In this document: piece by piece, positions 8,302-16,547 of the stretch
How the letters are laid out: each line of letters opens with the position of its first letter
Position numbering within the stretch: position 1 is the first letter of the stretch
Notes under the pieces: generated by a model
What the model was told of the DNA's origin: nothing
The model's input: only the letters and a program-made list of their open reading frames with translations
The model's database searches: none
Assembly (NCBI GenBank): GCA_021730285.1
Contig: CP082962.1
Coordinates: 3,224,001 to 3,288,000, forward strand
Reading direction: 5' to 3'
Origin: Desulfovibrio sp. JY
GTDB taxonomy: Bacteria; Desulfobacterota; Desulfovibrionia; Desulfovibrionales; Desulfovibrionaceae
Length of the DNA: 64,000 nucleotides
Made by a program: the position numbers and the translations under genes

Positions 8302-9966
8302 TTACAGGGCCGGGCCCGGCTGGCGGTAGTCCAGGTCGCCGTGGGTGACGGCGGCGAAAAGCCACTGGGTGACGGCCTCCAGGGCGTCCGCGTCGGTCCG
8401 GCGGCACAGGGGATGGCGGGACAGCCTCGCCTCGAGGCCCGGCGGCAAGGAGGCTCCCGGGGGCAGGTCCAGGTACGGGGCCAGCGCGTCGATTTTCTGC
8501 CCGACGAGGTTTACGCCCCGGTCGATCAGCAGTTGCAGGGGGATGTCGCAGGCAAGCCGCCATTCCAGGTCGATGTAGCGGATGTCGCCCGTTTCGGGAT
8601 GCAAGAGCACGTTTCCCGGATGGGCGTCGAGCAGGCTTCCGGGCAGCCAGCCCTCGGCTTCCCGGTCCGGATAGACGGGCCGGCCCAGATGGTCGCGGCA
8701 AAAGGCGGCAAAGCCGGAGGCGCTTCCCGGCCCGGCCGGTCTGGCCCGGGAGGCGATGTGCTCCATCCAGGTCACGAGGCTCTTGGCCGCGCGGGCCATG
8801 TCGCCGCTCTCCACGGCGCAAAGCGTGGCCTCAAGGAAGCTGACGTAGCCGAGCCGGTAGGGCTCGCGGGCTTTTATGTGCTGGCTGCCCGAGGCGAAGG
8901 TGGCCGGCGGCTGGTCGTGGAGATTTCGCCGCAGCACGTCCACGCCGTCGCCGGTCGCCACGAACCGGGTCATGGTCTGGAAGCGCGGCGGACAGGAGTC
9001 GGCATTGACGGCCACGGCCAGGGTATCGCGATTGGCGGCGAGCAGCGGCGCATCGTCCGCGGCGGCGGCCAACACCAGAAAGGAATTCATGAAATGCCCG
9101 GCCGTGCCGGCACCCAGGGCCGAGCGCAAGAACTGGCGTTCGCTAAACGCCGGCCAATGCCGGCCTTCATAGTCCCGGGTCGGCAGCTCGAGCAGGGGCA
9201 GGACGTCGATCCCGTCCATGCCCAGGGCGCGTTCGGACACCACGGCGTCCGGGGTCTTGTAGTCGGGTGAGGGGTAATACCACTGTGCGGCGGGAAAGCC
9301 GGCCCGGGCGAGCAGGGCGGCTAGGGCCGGGCGGTCGAAGGTGCGCGCCGCGCCACGGCCGGGGTAGCCGTTTATGCCGGCGTAGGGTCGGCCGGTGTGG
9401 TCTTCGGGCAGTCCGGCCAGGTACTTATGGCCCATGCGGTTTTCGATGGCCAGGATCAGGCAGCCATCGTCCTTCAGATAGCGCCGGGCTTCGGCGAGGA
9501 GCCTTCCATGGGGCTTCGGATCGTCGACGAAGGCCGCGGCGTATTCCAGCACGCCGACAAGGGTCACCACGTCGTACTGGTGGTCATAGGGCAGTCCGAC
9601 GGCGTTGGCGGCCACGATTTCCAGATTGTGGGCATCCCGGCAGCGGGCCTTGATGACGGCCGCCCGTTCGGGGGAACCTTCCACGGCCGTGACCGCATGG
9701 GGCAGGGTGACGAGGTGGGCGGTGAGCGCGCCGCAACCGGCTCCGAGTTCCAGGATGCGTCCGCCCGGGCCGAAGTCGATCCAGGACAGCAGCGTCTTGC
9801 GGCGCGGGGTCAGGTGGTAGTGGATGGCCCAGGGGGCGTCCTTGGGGAAAAGCTCGTACTCGTCGACGGTATGTTCGCTGAAAAAACGCAACAGATAGCC
9901 TTCCGCGCCGTCGCTATAGCCGATGGTCCCCTCTCCGAGCGTTACTTCCGGTCCCTGTTCCGTCAT
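8302..9966 (-). CDS. Class I SAM-dependent methyltransferase fused to a kinase-like C-terminal region
   Basis: Residues ~65-190 form a class I methyltransferase domain. The SAM-binding motif is RILELGAGCGALTAHL (near residue 71), the acidic residue after strand 2 lies in AVEGSPERA, and later strands read YDVVTLVGVLEY and DDGCLILAIEN. The C-terminal half contains DAHPGNVLL (residues ~447-455) followed by YIDLEW (~464-469). This resembles the catalytic loop (D/H-x-x-x-N) and metal-binding aspartate of aminoglycoside-phosphotransferase-like kinases. Fusions of this kind are known for O-antigen chain terminators such as WbdD, where methyl and phosphate groups cap a glycan. A glycan-modifying role is an inference; no glycosyltransferase genes are adjacent. 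At 554 residues it is far longer than a lone methyltransferase. Confidence 0.72.
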   Translation of the reverse strand: MTEQGPEVTLGEGTIGYSDGAEGYLLRFFSEHTVDEYELFPKDAPWAIHYHLTPRRKTLLSWIDFGPGGRILELGAGCGALTAHLVTLPHAVTAVEGSPERAAVIKARCRDAHNLEIVAANAVGLPYDHQYDVVTLVGVLEYAAAFVDDPKPHGRLLAEARRYLKDDGCLILAIENRMGHKYLAGLPEDHTGRPYAGINGYPGRGAARTFDRPALAALLARAGFPAAQWYYPSPDYKTPDAVVSERALGMDGIDVLPLLELPTRDYEGRHWPAFSERQFLRSALGAGTAGHFMNSFLVLAAAADDAPLLAANRDTLAVAVNADSCPPRFQTMTRFVATGDGVDVLRRNLHDQPPATFASGSQHIKAREPYRLGYVSFLEATLCAVESGDMARAAKSLVTWMEHIASRARPAGPGSASGFAAFCRDHLGRPVYPDREAEGWLPGSLLDAHPGNVLLHPETGDIRYIDLEWRLACDIPLQLLIDRGVNLVGQKIDALAPYLDLPPGASLPPGLEARLSRHPLCRRTDADALEAVTQWLFAAVTHGDLDYRQPGPAL

Positions 9967-10022
9967 AGTGTCTTTATCGGCGAGAAATATCCCACTTCCC
10001 AACCAGTTATCACCCCTTAAAA

Positions 10023-10092
10023 GTTTTTCGGGGAGGGTGGGGGTGTGGGGGAGGGAGGCCCCTTTTTCCAAAAAGGGGCCTCCCTCCCCCAC
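10023..10092 (-). repeat. Family-A intergenic hairpin, copy 3
   Basis: The hairpin at 10045-10092 has arms GTGGGGGAGGGAGGCCCC and the exact complement. The family tail lies on its left, so the element points along the minus strand. It lies just beyond the aminotransferase stop codon and probably terminates that gene before the methyltransferase gene begins. Confidence 0.85.
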
Positions 10093-10096
10093 CAAG

Positions 10097-11284
10097 CTAT
10101 CCTTTTTTCCGCTCCGCTTCGAACCAGGCGGCCAGGCGTTCGCAGCCGGCGTCGATATCGGCTTCGTCGCCGCCGAACGACAGGCGCAGGCTGCTTTCGC
10201 CGCCGGGGCCGAAGCTGTCGCCGGGGATGGTGATGACGTTGGCCTCGCGGATCAGCCGCGTGGCCACGTTCATGGGCTCGGCGGGCAGGTCGTAGCGGGC
10301 CATGACGTAGAACGCGCCAGCCGGCGCGTTGTAGCGCACGGTCGGGGCCATGGCGTCGAGGTGCTTTTGTATGCGCGTACGTCGGGCGGCCAGGGCGGAC
10401 ACAAAGCCTTCGAAGATGCCCTGGGGGCCGGTCAGGGAGGCCAGGGCGGCGATCTGGGCCGGGGTGGGGGCGCAGATGGCCGCGCAGTCGTGCACTTTGA
10501 GCATTTGCGCCATGATCGGTTCCGGGGCGAAGGCGAAACCCACCCGCCAGCCGGTCAGGGCGTAGCGCTTGGAAAAACTGCCCACGGACACGAGGCGCGG
10601 TTGCAGGTCCTTTACCATGGCCAGGGAAAAGGCCGGCGCGTCATAGGACAGCGCATCATACGTGTCGTCGCAGATGACGTAGAGGTCGTGGCGCAGGGCG
10701 ATCTCGGCCACGGCCAGCAGGTCTTTTTCGGCAAAGACCGAGCCGGTCGGGTTGTGGGGCGAATTGATGATGATGGCCTTGGTGCGCGGGGTCACGGCGG
10801 CGGCGATGGCGTCGGGGTCGAGGCTCCAGTCCCCCCGGCGCAGGGACACGAGCACGGGCGTGGCCTCGGCCAGACACACCTGCTCCACATGGGAAGGATA
10901 GAAGGGCTCGGGCACGATGACTTCATCGCCGCTCTGGCACAGGCACAGGATGGCGCACAAAAGCGCTTCCATGCCACCGACGGTGATGGCGATTTCGGTC
11001 TCGGGATTGGCTTGCAGGCCTTTTTCGGTCGCGAGTTTGTCGGCCACGGCCCAGCGCAGTTCGGGCATGCCGGGTTGCAGCGAATACTTGCCCGCCGCCG
11101 GCGAGTCGCGCAGGGCCCGGCAGACCGCTTCGACCACATGGGCCGGGGTGGCGAACGAGGGCACGCCCTGGCCCAGGGAAACGCAGTCGCCAACGCCGGC
11201 GGCAATCATGGGCATGAGCTTGGTGGCCGAAATCTTGATGGCCTTCGCGCGCTGGCTGAAGGCGTGCAGGGGGGCGCTTGGCAC
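10097..11284 (-). CDS. PLP-dependent class I aminotransferase
   Basis: This is a fold-type I aminotransferase of the aspartate/aromatic (AspC/PatA-like) group. Motifs seen are the substrate-loop SLGQGVPSFATP near residue 37, NSPHNPTGSVF (the Asn that contacts the cofactor) near 170, CDDTYDALSY (Asp/Tyr for the pyridine ring), and SFSKRYALTGWRVGF, which carries the Schiff-base lysine near 235. C-terminal Arg for the substrate carboxylate is in SLRLSF. The start is GTG at 11284, supported by AAGGAG six bases upstream. The length of 395 residues is normal. The glutaredoxin-like gene lies 27 bases upstream on the same strand, so the two may share a transcript, but no functional link is evident. 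Confidence 0.9.
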   Translation of the reverse strand: MPSAPLHAFSQRAKAIKISATKLMPMIAAGVGDCVSLGQGVPSFATPAHVVEAVCRALRDSPAAGKYSLQPGMPELRWAVADKLATEKGLQANPETEIAITVGGMEALLCAILCLCQSGDEVIVPEPFYPSHVEQVCLAEATPVLVSLRRGDWSLDPDAIAAAVTPRTKAIIINSPHNPTGSVFAEKDLLAVAEIALRHDLYVICDDTYDALSYDAPAFSLAMVKDLQPRLVSVGSFSKRYALTGWRVGFAFAPEPIMAQMLKVHDCAAICAPTPAQIAALASLTGPQGIFEGFVSALAARRTRIQKHLDAMAPTVRYNAPAGAFYVMARYDLPAEPMNVATRLIREANVITIPGDSFGPGGESSLRLSFGGDEADIDAGCERLAAWFEAERKKG

Positions 11285-11311
11285 GGGAAACTCCTTGACG
11301 GCGCGGACGCT

Positions 11312-11674
11312 TTATTTGCCGTAGACCATTTTGGGCTGGGACGAGGCGGACGGTGCGGCCTTGGCCACGGCCAGCGCCTTTTCATATTCGGCCACGGAAT
11401 AGCCGGGGATGACGATATCGCCGATGACCACGAGCGGCACGCCGCGCTGGCCGTATTTCTGGAAGCGCATGCGGGCGGCGCTGTCTTTTTCGATGTCCGA
11501 TGCGGCAAAAGGCACGCCCTTGGCTTTGAAGAAGGCCTCGGCCTTGGCGCAGTAGGGGCACCAGCTCGTCATGAAGATCTCCACTTTCGGGCCGGCGGCA
11601 AAGGCGAGGGCTTCGGTGAAAAGCAGGATGGCGAAAAAAGCGGACAGGGCGTGGATGGTTTTTTTCACAGACAT
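11312..11674 (-). CDS. Exported glutaredoxin-like protein
   Basis: This is a small thioredoxin-fold protein with an N-terminal signal sequence (hydrophobic stretch in residues ~8-26 ending LAFAAG) and a glutaredoxin active site WCPYC at about residues 38-42. The cis-proline loop is GVPLVVIGD, and the glutaredoxin-type GYS motif follows (IVIPGYSVAEYEKAL). It should act in the periplasm as a thiol-disulfide oxidoreductase or a delivery factor, which is unusual because most glutaredoxins are cytoplasmic and need glutathione. The length of 120 residues fits a signal peptide plus one domain. The ribosome site is weak. Confidence 0.85.
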   Translation of the reverse strand: MSVKKTIHALSAFFAILLFTEALAFAAGPKVEIFMTSWCPYCAKAEAFFKAKGVPFAASDIEKDSAARMRFQKYGQRGVPLVVIGDIVIPGYSVAEYEKALAVAKAAPSASSQPKMVYGK

Positions 11675-11785
11675 TGGGATTCCGGGGTTGGGTGTTGCGG
11701 ATGTTTGGTGGTAGCGGCGGCGGGGTGCGGCGTCAAGACGCGTCGCGCCTTGCCAGGGGGCGTGGGCGATGCTACCAGCCTGTCC

Positions 11786-12235
11786 ATGCCGGGATACAAG
11801 ACGCATATGGCCGGTGCGGCGGCTGTGGCCGGCGCGGCGGTGGCCGGGGCCTGGTGGCTCGGCGTGTACCGCCCCGGCTACGAAACCATGGCCAGCCTGG
11901 GCTTTTTCGCCATCCTGGGGGGGCTTTTCCCCGACGTGGACACCGACTCCACCGGACGGCGTTTTTTTTACGGCGCGGCGCTTCTGGCCGATGCCGTGCT
12001 CATTGTCCGGCACCAATACCGCTATGCCGCGGTGCTTGGGTTTTGCGGCCTGCTGCCGGCCATCGGTTCCCATCGGGGCTGGACCCATACCTGGTGGGCG
12101 GCGCTCCTTGTCCCCTGCGTTGTCCTGCTTGGGCCCATGCTGCTTTTGGGCATGCCCTGGCGGCCGTTTCTCCCGTATTACATCGCCACCGTGCTCGGCT
12201 ATTTTTCCCACCTGCTGCTCGACCGCATCGCCTAG
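11786..12235 (+). CDS. Membrane-bound metal-dependent hydrolase, YdjM/DUF457 type
   Basis: This 149-residue membrane protein has the histidine/aspartate pattern of the YdjM (LexA-regulated) family. The pattern is an N-terminal KTHMAGAAAVAGAAV, then LFPDVDTDS and HRGWTHTWWAALL, which are the presumed metal ligands, and a final FSHLLLDRIA. Four or so hydrophobic segments cover most of the length. The biochemical activity of the family is not established. The ATG at 11786 lacks a strong ribosome site. It is transcribed divergently from the glutaredoxin-like gene. Confidence 0.78.
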   Translation: MPGYKTHMAGAAAVAGAAVAGAWWLGVYRPGYETMASLGFFAILGGLFPDVDTDSTGRRFFYGAALLADAVLIVRHQYRYAAVLGFCGLLPAIGSHRGWTHTWWAALLVPCVVLLGPMLLLGMPWRPFLPYYIATVLGYFSHLLLDRIA

Positions 12236-12277
12236 CCGCTTCCCCGCGGCGCGCTTCGCGTCTTTTCCCTCTCGCGC

Positions 12278-13069
12278 CTAATGGCGCATGGTCCCGATCC
12301 GCCGGATTTTGTCGGCGACAGGGCCGACCAGCTCGTCGATGGCCGCATCGAGGTGCTTCATGACGCCCGGGGAAACGGCGTCGTCGCACATGATGTACCG
12401 GGCCCGGGGCTTGGCGTCGGTCAGGGGCACGAAGCGGATAGCGGCCGCCAGTTGCGGCTCCTGCCCAAGCAGCCAGGACAGTTCCTCGGGCTCGATCAGC
12501 ATGGCGTCCAACCGGCCCTTGGCCAGAAGGCGCAGCATGATGGCCGGATCGGAAAAGCGCGTGACCGTGCCGGCCGGCGCGGCGGCGAAGGCCGCGTCCA
12601 TGGCCGGGCCATAGGAAAAGCCCAGGCGCAGCCCCCAGGTCCAATGGTTTTCCAAAAGCCTGCCGAGGGGCTGGGGTCGGGCGTTTTCCGGCGCGAGCGG
12701 CGCACGCGCGGCGACGCCCAGGGGCTTGTTGACGTAGATGGGATTGCTGAAGCGGGCAAAGCGCTGGCGCGCGGGGGTTCGCAGCCAACCCACGGCGCAG
12801 GCCTTGGCGTCTTCGGTCTCGAAGGTGGCCAGGATGCGGCCGGGCGGCATTTCCCGGACGTCGTAGGGCACGCCGGCCCGCTGAAAAACGGTTTGGGCCA
12901 GGATGAGGAGGAACCCGCCGTCGGGCTGGCCGTTTTCCAGATGGTAAAAGGGCGGCCTGTCAAAAACGAAAAGCGTGACCGGGTCTTCGGCCGCTCCCCG
13001 GGTCGGGGCGGCCAGGCAGATCGCCGTGGCAAGAGAAGCCAAAACGGCATGTAAAAGACATTTTCTCAT
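12278..13069 (-). CDS. Periplasmic solute-binding protein, family 3 type
   Basis: This is an extracytoplasmic binding protein of the bacterial type 3 fold (amino-acid/polar-solute or sensor type). A signal peptide is clear (hydrophobic residues 5-24, cleavage near GAAEDP). The mature domain starts with VTLFVFDRPPFYHLENGQPDGGFLLILAQTVFQRAGV, the standard first lobe. No ABC permease or ATPase genes adjoin it, so it may be an orphan binding protein that serves a sensor or a distant transporter. At 263 residues it has only the binding domain. It converges with the YdjM-like gene. Confidence 0.8.
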   Translation of the reverse strand: MRKCLLHAVLASLATAICLAAPTRGAAEDPVTLFVFDRPPFYHLENGQPDGGFLLILAQTVFQRAGVPYDVREMPPGRILATFETEDAKACAVGWLRTPARQRFARFSNPIYVNKPLGVAARAPLAPENARPQPLGRLLENHWTWGLRLGFSYGPAMDAAFAAAPAGTVTRFSDPAIMLRLLAKGRLDAMLIEPEELSWLLGQEPQLAAAIRFVPLTDAKPRARYIMCDDAVSPGVMKHLDAAIDELVGPVADKIRRIGTMRH

Positions 13070-13277
13070 GACACATTCCCGCGCGGCTCAAGGAATACAA
13101 CGTGCCTTTCCAGACCTTGTTCCCCATTAGCAAGGCTGCCAGGAAGCGTGGGGCGTGTCAATCCGTCGTTCCATGCTCGTCGGCTCTTGCTTTTTGTCTC
13201 GACAACGGCTTGATTTTTCCAATATCCTTTCCAGAAGGTCCCCACTGCCAGCACAGCCTTCCCGGAGCCCCAGCGCC

Positions 13278-14258
13278 ATGAGCAATACGAACATCCTTCT
13301 TGAATCCGGTACGAACGAACTTGAAATCGTGGAGTTCTATCTGGAGGAACCTACGCCTTCCGGCAAGGTTTATACCGGGTATTACGGGGTCAACGTGGCC
13401 AAGGTGCTGGAGATCATTCGGCTGCCAAAGGTCACGGAGCTGCCCCAGACGCCGCATCCCTGCGTTCTTGGCACCTTTAACCTGCGCAACAAAGTGGTGC
13501 CGTTGGTCGATCTCGCGTCCTGGCTCGGCAAGGAACGATCGGAAACGGATTCCGACAAGGTGGTGGTGACGGAATTCAACCGGGTGGTCAGCGCCTTTCG
13601 CGTTTCCGGCGTCACCCGTATCCATCGCCTCAGCTGGGAACGGATCGAGCCGCCGAGCATCCAGGTGCAGACCTATTCCGGCAACTCCGTCACGGGTGTG
13701 GTGCAACTTGAAGAGCGGGTGGTCTTCATCCTGGACATGGAAAAGATCGTGGCCGAGCTCAATCCCAACCTGGCGCTCAAGGAACTCGACCAGGAGGTCT
13801 TCGTCGAGCGCCACAAGGAACTGCCCGACAAGGACATGGTCTTCAAGGTCCTTATCGCCGATGATTCCACCACCATCCGTCGTATGATCGGGACGTCGCT
13901 GGAAAAGGCCGGCTTCGAGGTGACGCGCACGATCAACGGCCGCATCGCCTGGGAGCAGCTGACCGAGTGGAAAGAGGCCGCGGCCAAGGAAAACAGGCCC
14001 ATCACCGATTTCGTGCACATCCTGGTCTCGGATATCGAAATGCCGGCCATGGACGGCCACAGCCTCACCCGCAAGGTCAAAGAGGACCCGGTGCTCAAGC
14101 AACTGCCCGTCATCCTCTTTTCGTCGCTTATCACCGACAGCCTGCGCCACAAGGGCGAGGCCGTGGGCGCGGACGACCAGATCTCCAAACCCGAAATGCT
14201 CCAACTCGCCGAGCGCGCCCGGGCCCTGGCCTGGGAACGCCTGGCGGCGGTCATTTAG
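13278..14258 (+). CDS. cheV: Chemotaxis protein CheV (CheW-receiver fusion)
   Basis: This is a chemotaxis coupling protein linking receptors to CheA and adjusting adaptation. Residues ~15-165 are a CheW-like domain (VYTGYYGVNVAKVLEIIRLP, GTFNLRNKVVPLVDLASWLG). Residues ~193-320 are a receiver domain with the acidic pair in IADDST, phosphoacceptor Asp in VSDIEMPAMDG, and the conserved Lys in ISKPEM. The length of 326 residues matches CheV. The ATG at 13278 (MSNTNILLESGTNELEIVEF) is the natural start, although the frame is open upstream. It is monocistronic and ends at an A-B repeat pair. Confidence 0.93.
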   Translation: MSNTNILLESGTNELEIVEFYLEEPTPSGKVYTGYYGVNVAKVLEIIRLPKVTELPQTPHPCVLGTFNLRNKVVPLVDLASWLGKERSETDSDKVVVTEFNRVVSAFRVSGVTRIHRLSWERIEPPSIQVQTYSGNSVTGVVQLEERVVFILDMEKIVAELNPNLALKELDQEVFVERHKELPDKDMVFKVLIADDSTTIRRMIGTSLEKAGFEVTRTINGRIAWEQLTEWKEAAAKENRPITDFVHILVSDIEMPAMDGHSLTRKVKEDPVLKQLPVILFSSLITDSLRHKGEAVGADDQISKPEMLQLAERARALAWERLAAVI

Positions 14259-14271
14259 AAGGCGAAGAAGT

Positions 14272-14335
14272 GCGAGAGGGGAAACCCTTTTGCAAAGGGT
14301 TCTCCCCTCTCGCGCTCTCCCTTTCCTAAACTTTC
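14272..14335 (+). repeat. Family-A intergenic hairpin, copy 4
   Basis: The hairpin at 14272-14313 has arms GCGAGAGGGGAAACCC and GGGTTCTCCCCTCTCGC, followed by the tail GCTCTCCCTTTCCTAAAC. It lies directly after cheV and is paired with the family-B copy about 80 bases on. Confidence 0.9.
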
Positions 14336-14373
14336 TAACTTTTATGGGCTGATATTGATAACGGTTTGTTATC

Positions 14374-14435
14374 GTTAAAAGTCTTTGGAAAGGGGGTCCG
14401 GGGGGAAACTTTTCTTCAGAAAAGTTTCCCCCCGG
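14374..14435 (+). repeat. Family-B intergenic hairpin, copy 2
   Basis: The lead-in AAAAGTCTTTGGAAAGGGGG is followed by a hairpin at 14398-14435 with arms CCGGGGGGAAACTTTTC. The 27 bases from GTTATCGTT through the lead-in are the same as at the B copy near 36550. It lies between the convergent cheV and amidase genes. Confidence 0.85.
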
Positions 14436-14450
14436 TCTCTTTTCAAGCGC

Positions 14451-15206
14451 CTATGGCGCGGCGCACCAGTTCGTGACGGCCTGGGCGATGGCCTGGGCGG
14501 TTTTTTCCTGTCGCTTGCCGCCGGCGAGTTCCTTTTCCTCTTCCCGGTTGACGATGACTCCCGCTTCCAGCAGCACGGCCGGCATGCGCGCCCTGGCCAG
14601 CACCGCCAGCCCGTCGTAGCGGTAGACGCCGACCTTGTCGTCGACGAGCGGCCGGCGTTCGCCCGGGATGTCCGCCGCGTGGTGGCGGGTGAAGGGAAAG
14701 CCCGCCGCGGTCATCCGGCCGCCGATGCGTTTGGCCAGGTCCAGGCTGGCCGCCGCCTTGGGGTTTCTCCCCGAATAGAACACCGAATAGCCGTGATAAA
14801 GGTCGCAGTAGCGGCGGGTTTTGCCGTCCACGGTCCAGGTCTCGAAGAATTGGGGCTGCGCCGAATCGTGGTGGATGGAGAGCAGGAGTCCGGCGCCCGC
14901 CGCATTGGCTCGGGAGGCCCTGGCCGCCGGAGGCAGGTCTGCGCCCTTGGGATCGAGCAGGAAGGCGCGGCTGAAGCCGGCCGCTTTGAGGGCGGCGACG
15001 ACCTGTTTGGCTAGGCGCAGGTTGAAGGCGTATTCCGGCTGGCCCGTGGCGCTGGTCGCGCCGGAGATTTTCGGCCCGTGTCCGGCGTCCACGGCGATGG
15101 ACAGATTACCGGGCAGGCACCTGGCCGGGGCCAACGCCGGGGAGAGGCACAGGCCGGCCAGGACGAGCGATGCCAGGAAAAGGGCTCTTGTTGCGCGTGC
15201 GCCCAT
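14451..15206 (-). CDS. N-acetylmuramoyl-L-alanine amidase (AmiA/LytC type)
   Basis: This is a zinc hydrolase that cuts the amide bond between muramic acid and the peptide stem. Signal peptide: residues 1-30 (LFLASLVLAGLCLSPALAPARC). Zinc ligands are visible in VDAGHG (His), later in LSIHHDS (His), and catalytic Glu near the end in LLEAGVIVNREEE. The start at 15206 has GGAGGGCGAAC before it. At 251 residues it is a bare catalytic domain with no cell-wall binding repeats. Role: cell separation or peptidoglycan recycling in the periplasm. Confidence 0.9.
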   Translation of the reverse strand: MGARATRALFLASLVLAGLCLSPALAPARCLPGNLSIAVDAGHGPKISGATSATGQPEYAFNLRLAKQVVAALKAAGFSRAFLLDPKGADLPPAARASRANAAGAGLLLSIHHDSAQPQFFETWTVDGKTRRYCDLYHGYSVFYSGRNPKAAASLDLAKRIGGRMTAAGFPFTRHHAADIPGERRPLVDDKVGVYRYDGLAVLARARMPAVLLEAGVIVNREEEKELAGGKRQEKTAQAIAQAVTNWCAAP

Positions 15207-15269
15207 GTTCGCCCTCCCGTTGTTCCGATTGGGCTGGTTTGTCGCTTCCGCTCTGGCGGCCCGTTCAAT

Positions 15270-15333
15270 AAAAAAGTGGGGAAGGGGCGGGTGCGAGAGG
15301 GGGACCCTTTGGGAAGGGAGTCTCTCTCGCACC
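15270..15333 (-). repeat. Family-A intergenic hairpin, copy 5
   Basis: The hairpin at 15290-15333 has arms GGTGCGAGAG and CTCTCGCACC with a slightly imperfect middle. The tail sequence lies on its left, so it points along the minus strand. It follows the stop of the 243-residue membrane protein gene and probably terminates it. Confidence 0.8.
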
Positions 15334-15348
15334 CCGGGTCGCGTGGCG

Positions 15349-16080
15349 TCAGGCGATCTTGCCGGCGTCCTGCAACGTGTCCTTGAGGCCTTTTTCCAGC
15401 AGGCCTTCCGGCGTGGCGAGCAGGTGGTTCAAAAATTCCCCGGTTTTTTCCGACAGCCAGGGATCGCTGCCAAGAGATTCGATGGTGCGGCGGCGTTCGG
15501 CCCGCTTGGTGGTGTCCATGGATTTGTCGGCGGCGAGCTGCTGGAGCAGGAAATGGTTGAAGAGGCTCGAGCCGAAGATGGAGCCTTTGGGATCGAGGCC
15601 GACGAACACGCGATGCAGGTCGTCACGGGTGCGTTCGGCCGCGATGCCGCGCAGAAAACGCCAGGGCGCGACACCGCTGCCAAGAGAGGCCCACAAGTAA
15701 CGGACCTTGTAGTAGCGCTTTCCGCTGCTGAACGACTGTTCGAGGTCGGTCACGGTGCAGACGCCGTCCACGCAGCTTCTAAGAGCCCGGCGGTAGGGAA
15801 GTTCCACAGAGGAAACAATAACATGCCACAGCAGATAGATATTGATGAGCGTCATGATGACCAAGCTACTGTTGCGCAGGCTCGGGTTGACGTCACTGGC
15901 CCAGTTGAGAAAAATATAGAGGAAGATGCAGATAAGCACCACGTATTTCACGATGGCCGAGGCGACGTGCATGAATGAGCCGATTTTCCAATGCAGTCGC
16001 AGCAGGATGGCGATAAAAATCAGGAAGACGACAGACTGGAAGTATATGCTCATGTCCATTTGCGCCAGCTGATTGAGCAT
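15349..16080 (-). CDS. Membrane protein of unknown function (243 aa)
   Basis: I do not recognise this protein. It starts at 16080 behind a clear GAGGAG. Three hydrophobic segments occupy roughly residues 13-28 (IYFQSVVFLIFIAILL), 37-60 (FMHVASAIVKYVVLICIFLYIFL) and 73-92 (SSLVIMTLINIYLLWHVIVS). A cytoplasmic or periplasmic C-terminal domain of ~150 residues follows, rich in charged residues. Two cysteines (SCVDGVC) follow the third segment. It stands alone between two hairpins and a 153-base gap. Its function cannot be inferred from neighbours. Confidence 0.75.
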   Translation of the reverse strand: MLNQLAQMDMSIYFQSVVFLIFIAILLRLHWKIGSFMHVASAIVKYVVLICIFLYIFLNWASDVNPSLRNSSLVIMTLINIYLLWHVIVSSVELPYRRALRSCVDGVCTVTDLEQSFSSGKRYYKVRYLWASLGSGVAPWRFLRGIAAERTRDDLHRVFVGLDPKGSIFGSSLFNHFLLQQLAADKSMDTTKRAERRRTIESLGSDPWLSEKTGEFLNHLLATPEGLLEKGLKDTLQDAGKIA

Positions 16081-16233
16081 GATCGACTCCTCGGATGTTG
16101 CGGTGTGCGGGTATGCCGACCCGACGGCCGGCCTGGGGCGGACTTGGGCAAAGCGCCGGCGGGATGCCTACGCCTTTGTTTTTGTAACTCCGGGTACGTT
16201 GCTTGGCAACGGTTGCGGCCGATTCGGGCCGGA

Positions 16234-16527
16234 CTACAGCTTTTGCTCCACGGATTTGATCTTGGCCGAAAGCCGCCCGGAAGGGCCGTTGCGCCAGTCG
16301 ACCCGCATGGACACGTTGATGCGGTCGCAGTCCTTGGCCAGTTCCTCCTTGCAGCGGGTCACCAGGGCCAGCACCTCGTCCCATTCCCCCTCGACGCTCG
16401 TCGACATGGGCGAGAACACGTAGGGCAGGCCGCTTTCCTTGACGATACGCAGTGCCCTGGCCACGTAGGCGGATAAGCTGACACCCTTGTCCAGCGGAAA
16501 AATCGAGAAATCCAGAATAGCGCTCAT
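16234..16527 (-). CDS. MTH1187/YkoF-like thiamine-binding family protein (DUF77)
   Basis: This small cytoplasmic protein of 97 residues has the DUF77 fold. The pattern is an N-terminal beta strand MSAILDFSIFPLDKG, then VSLSAYVARALRIVKESGLPYVFSPMSTSVEGEWDEVLALV, and a closing strand with RINVSMRVDWRNG. Family members bind thiamine-like pyrimidines (YkoF) or form tetramers of unknown use (MTH1187). The start at 16527 has GGGAGG upstream. The gene lies 20 bases downstream of pbpC on the same strand, so it may be the last gene of the response regulator-pbpC unit. thiM-thiE are in the same window but 40 kb away. Confidence 0.85.
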   Translation of the reverse strand: MSAILDFSIFPLDKGVSLSAYVARALRIVKESGLPYVFSPMSTSVEGEWDEVLALVTRCKEELAKDCDRINVSMRVDWRNGPSGRLSAKIKSVEQKL

Positions 16528-16547
16528 GTGGGGTACCTCCCGAAAGG

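Noticed and set aside
15349-16080. Assignment of the 243-residue membrane protein to a phage or secretion family
   Set aside because: The hydrophobic segments alone do not support any named family, and there are no supporting neighbours. It was left as unknown.
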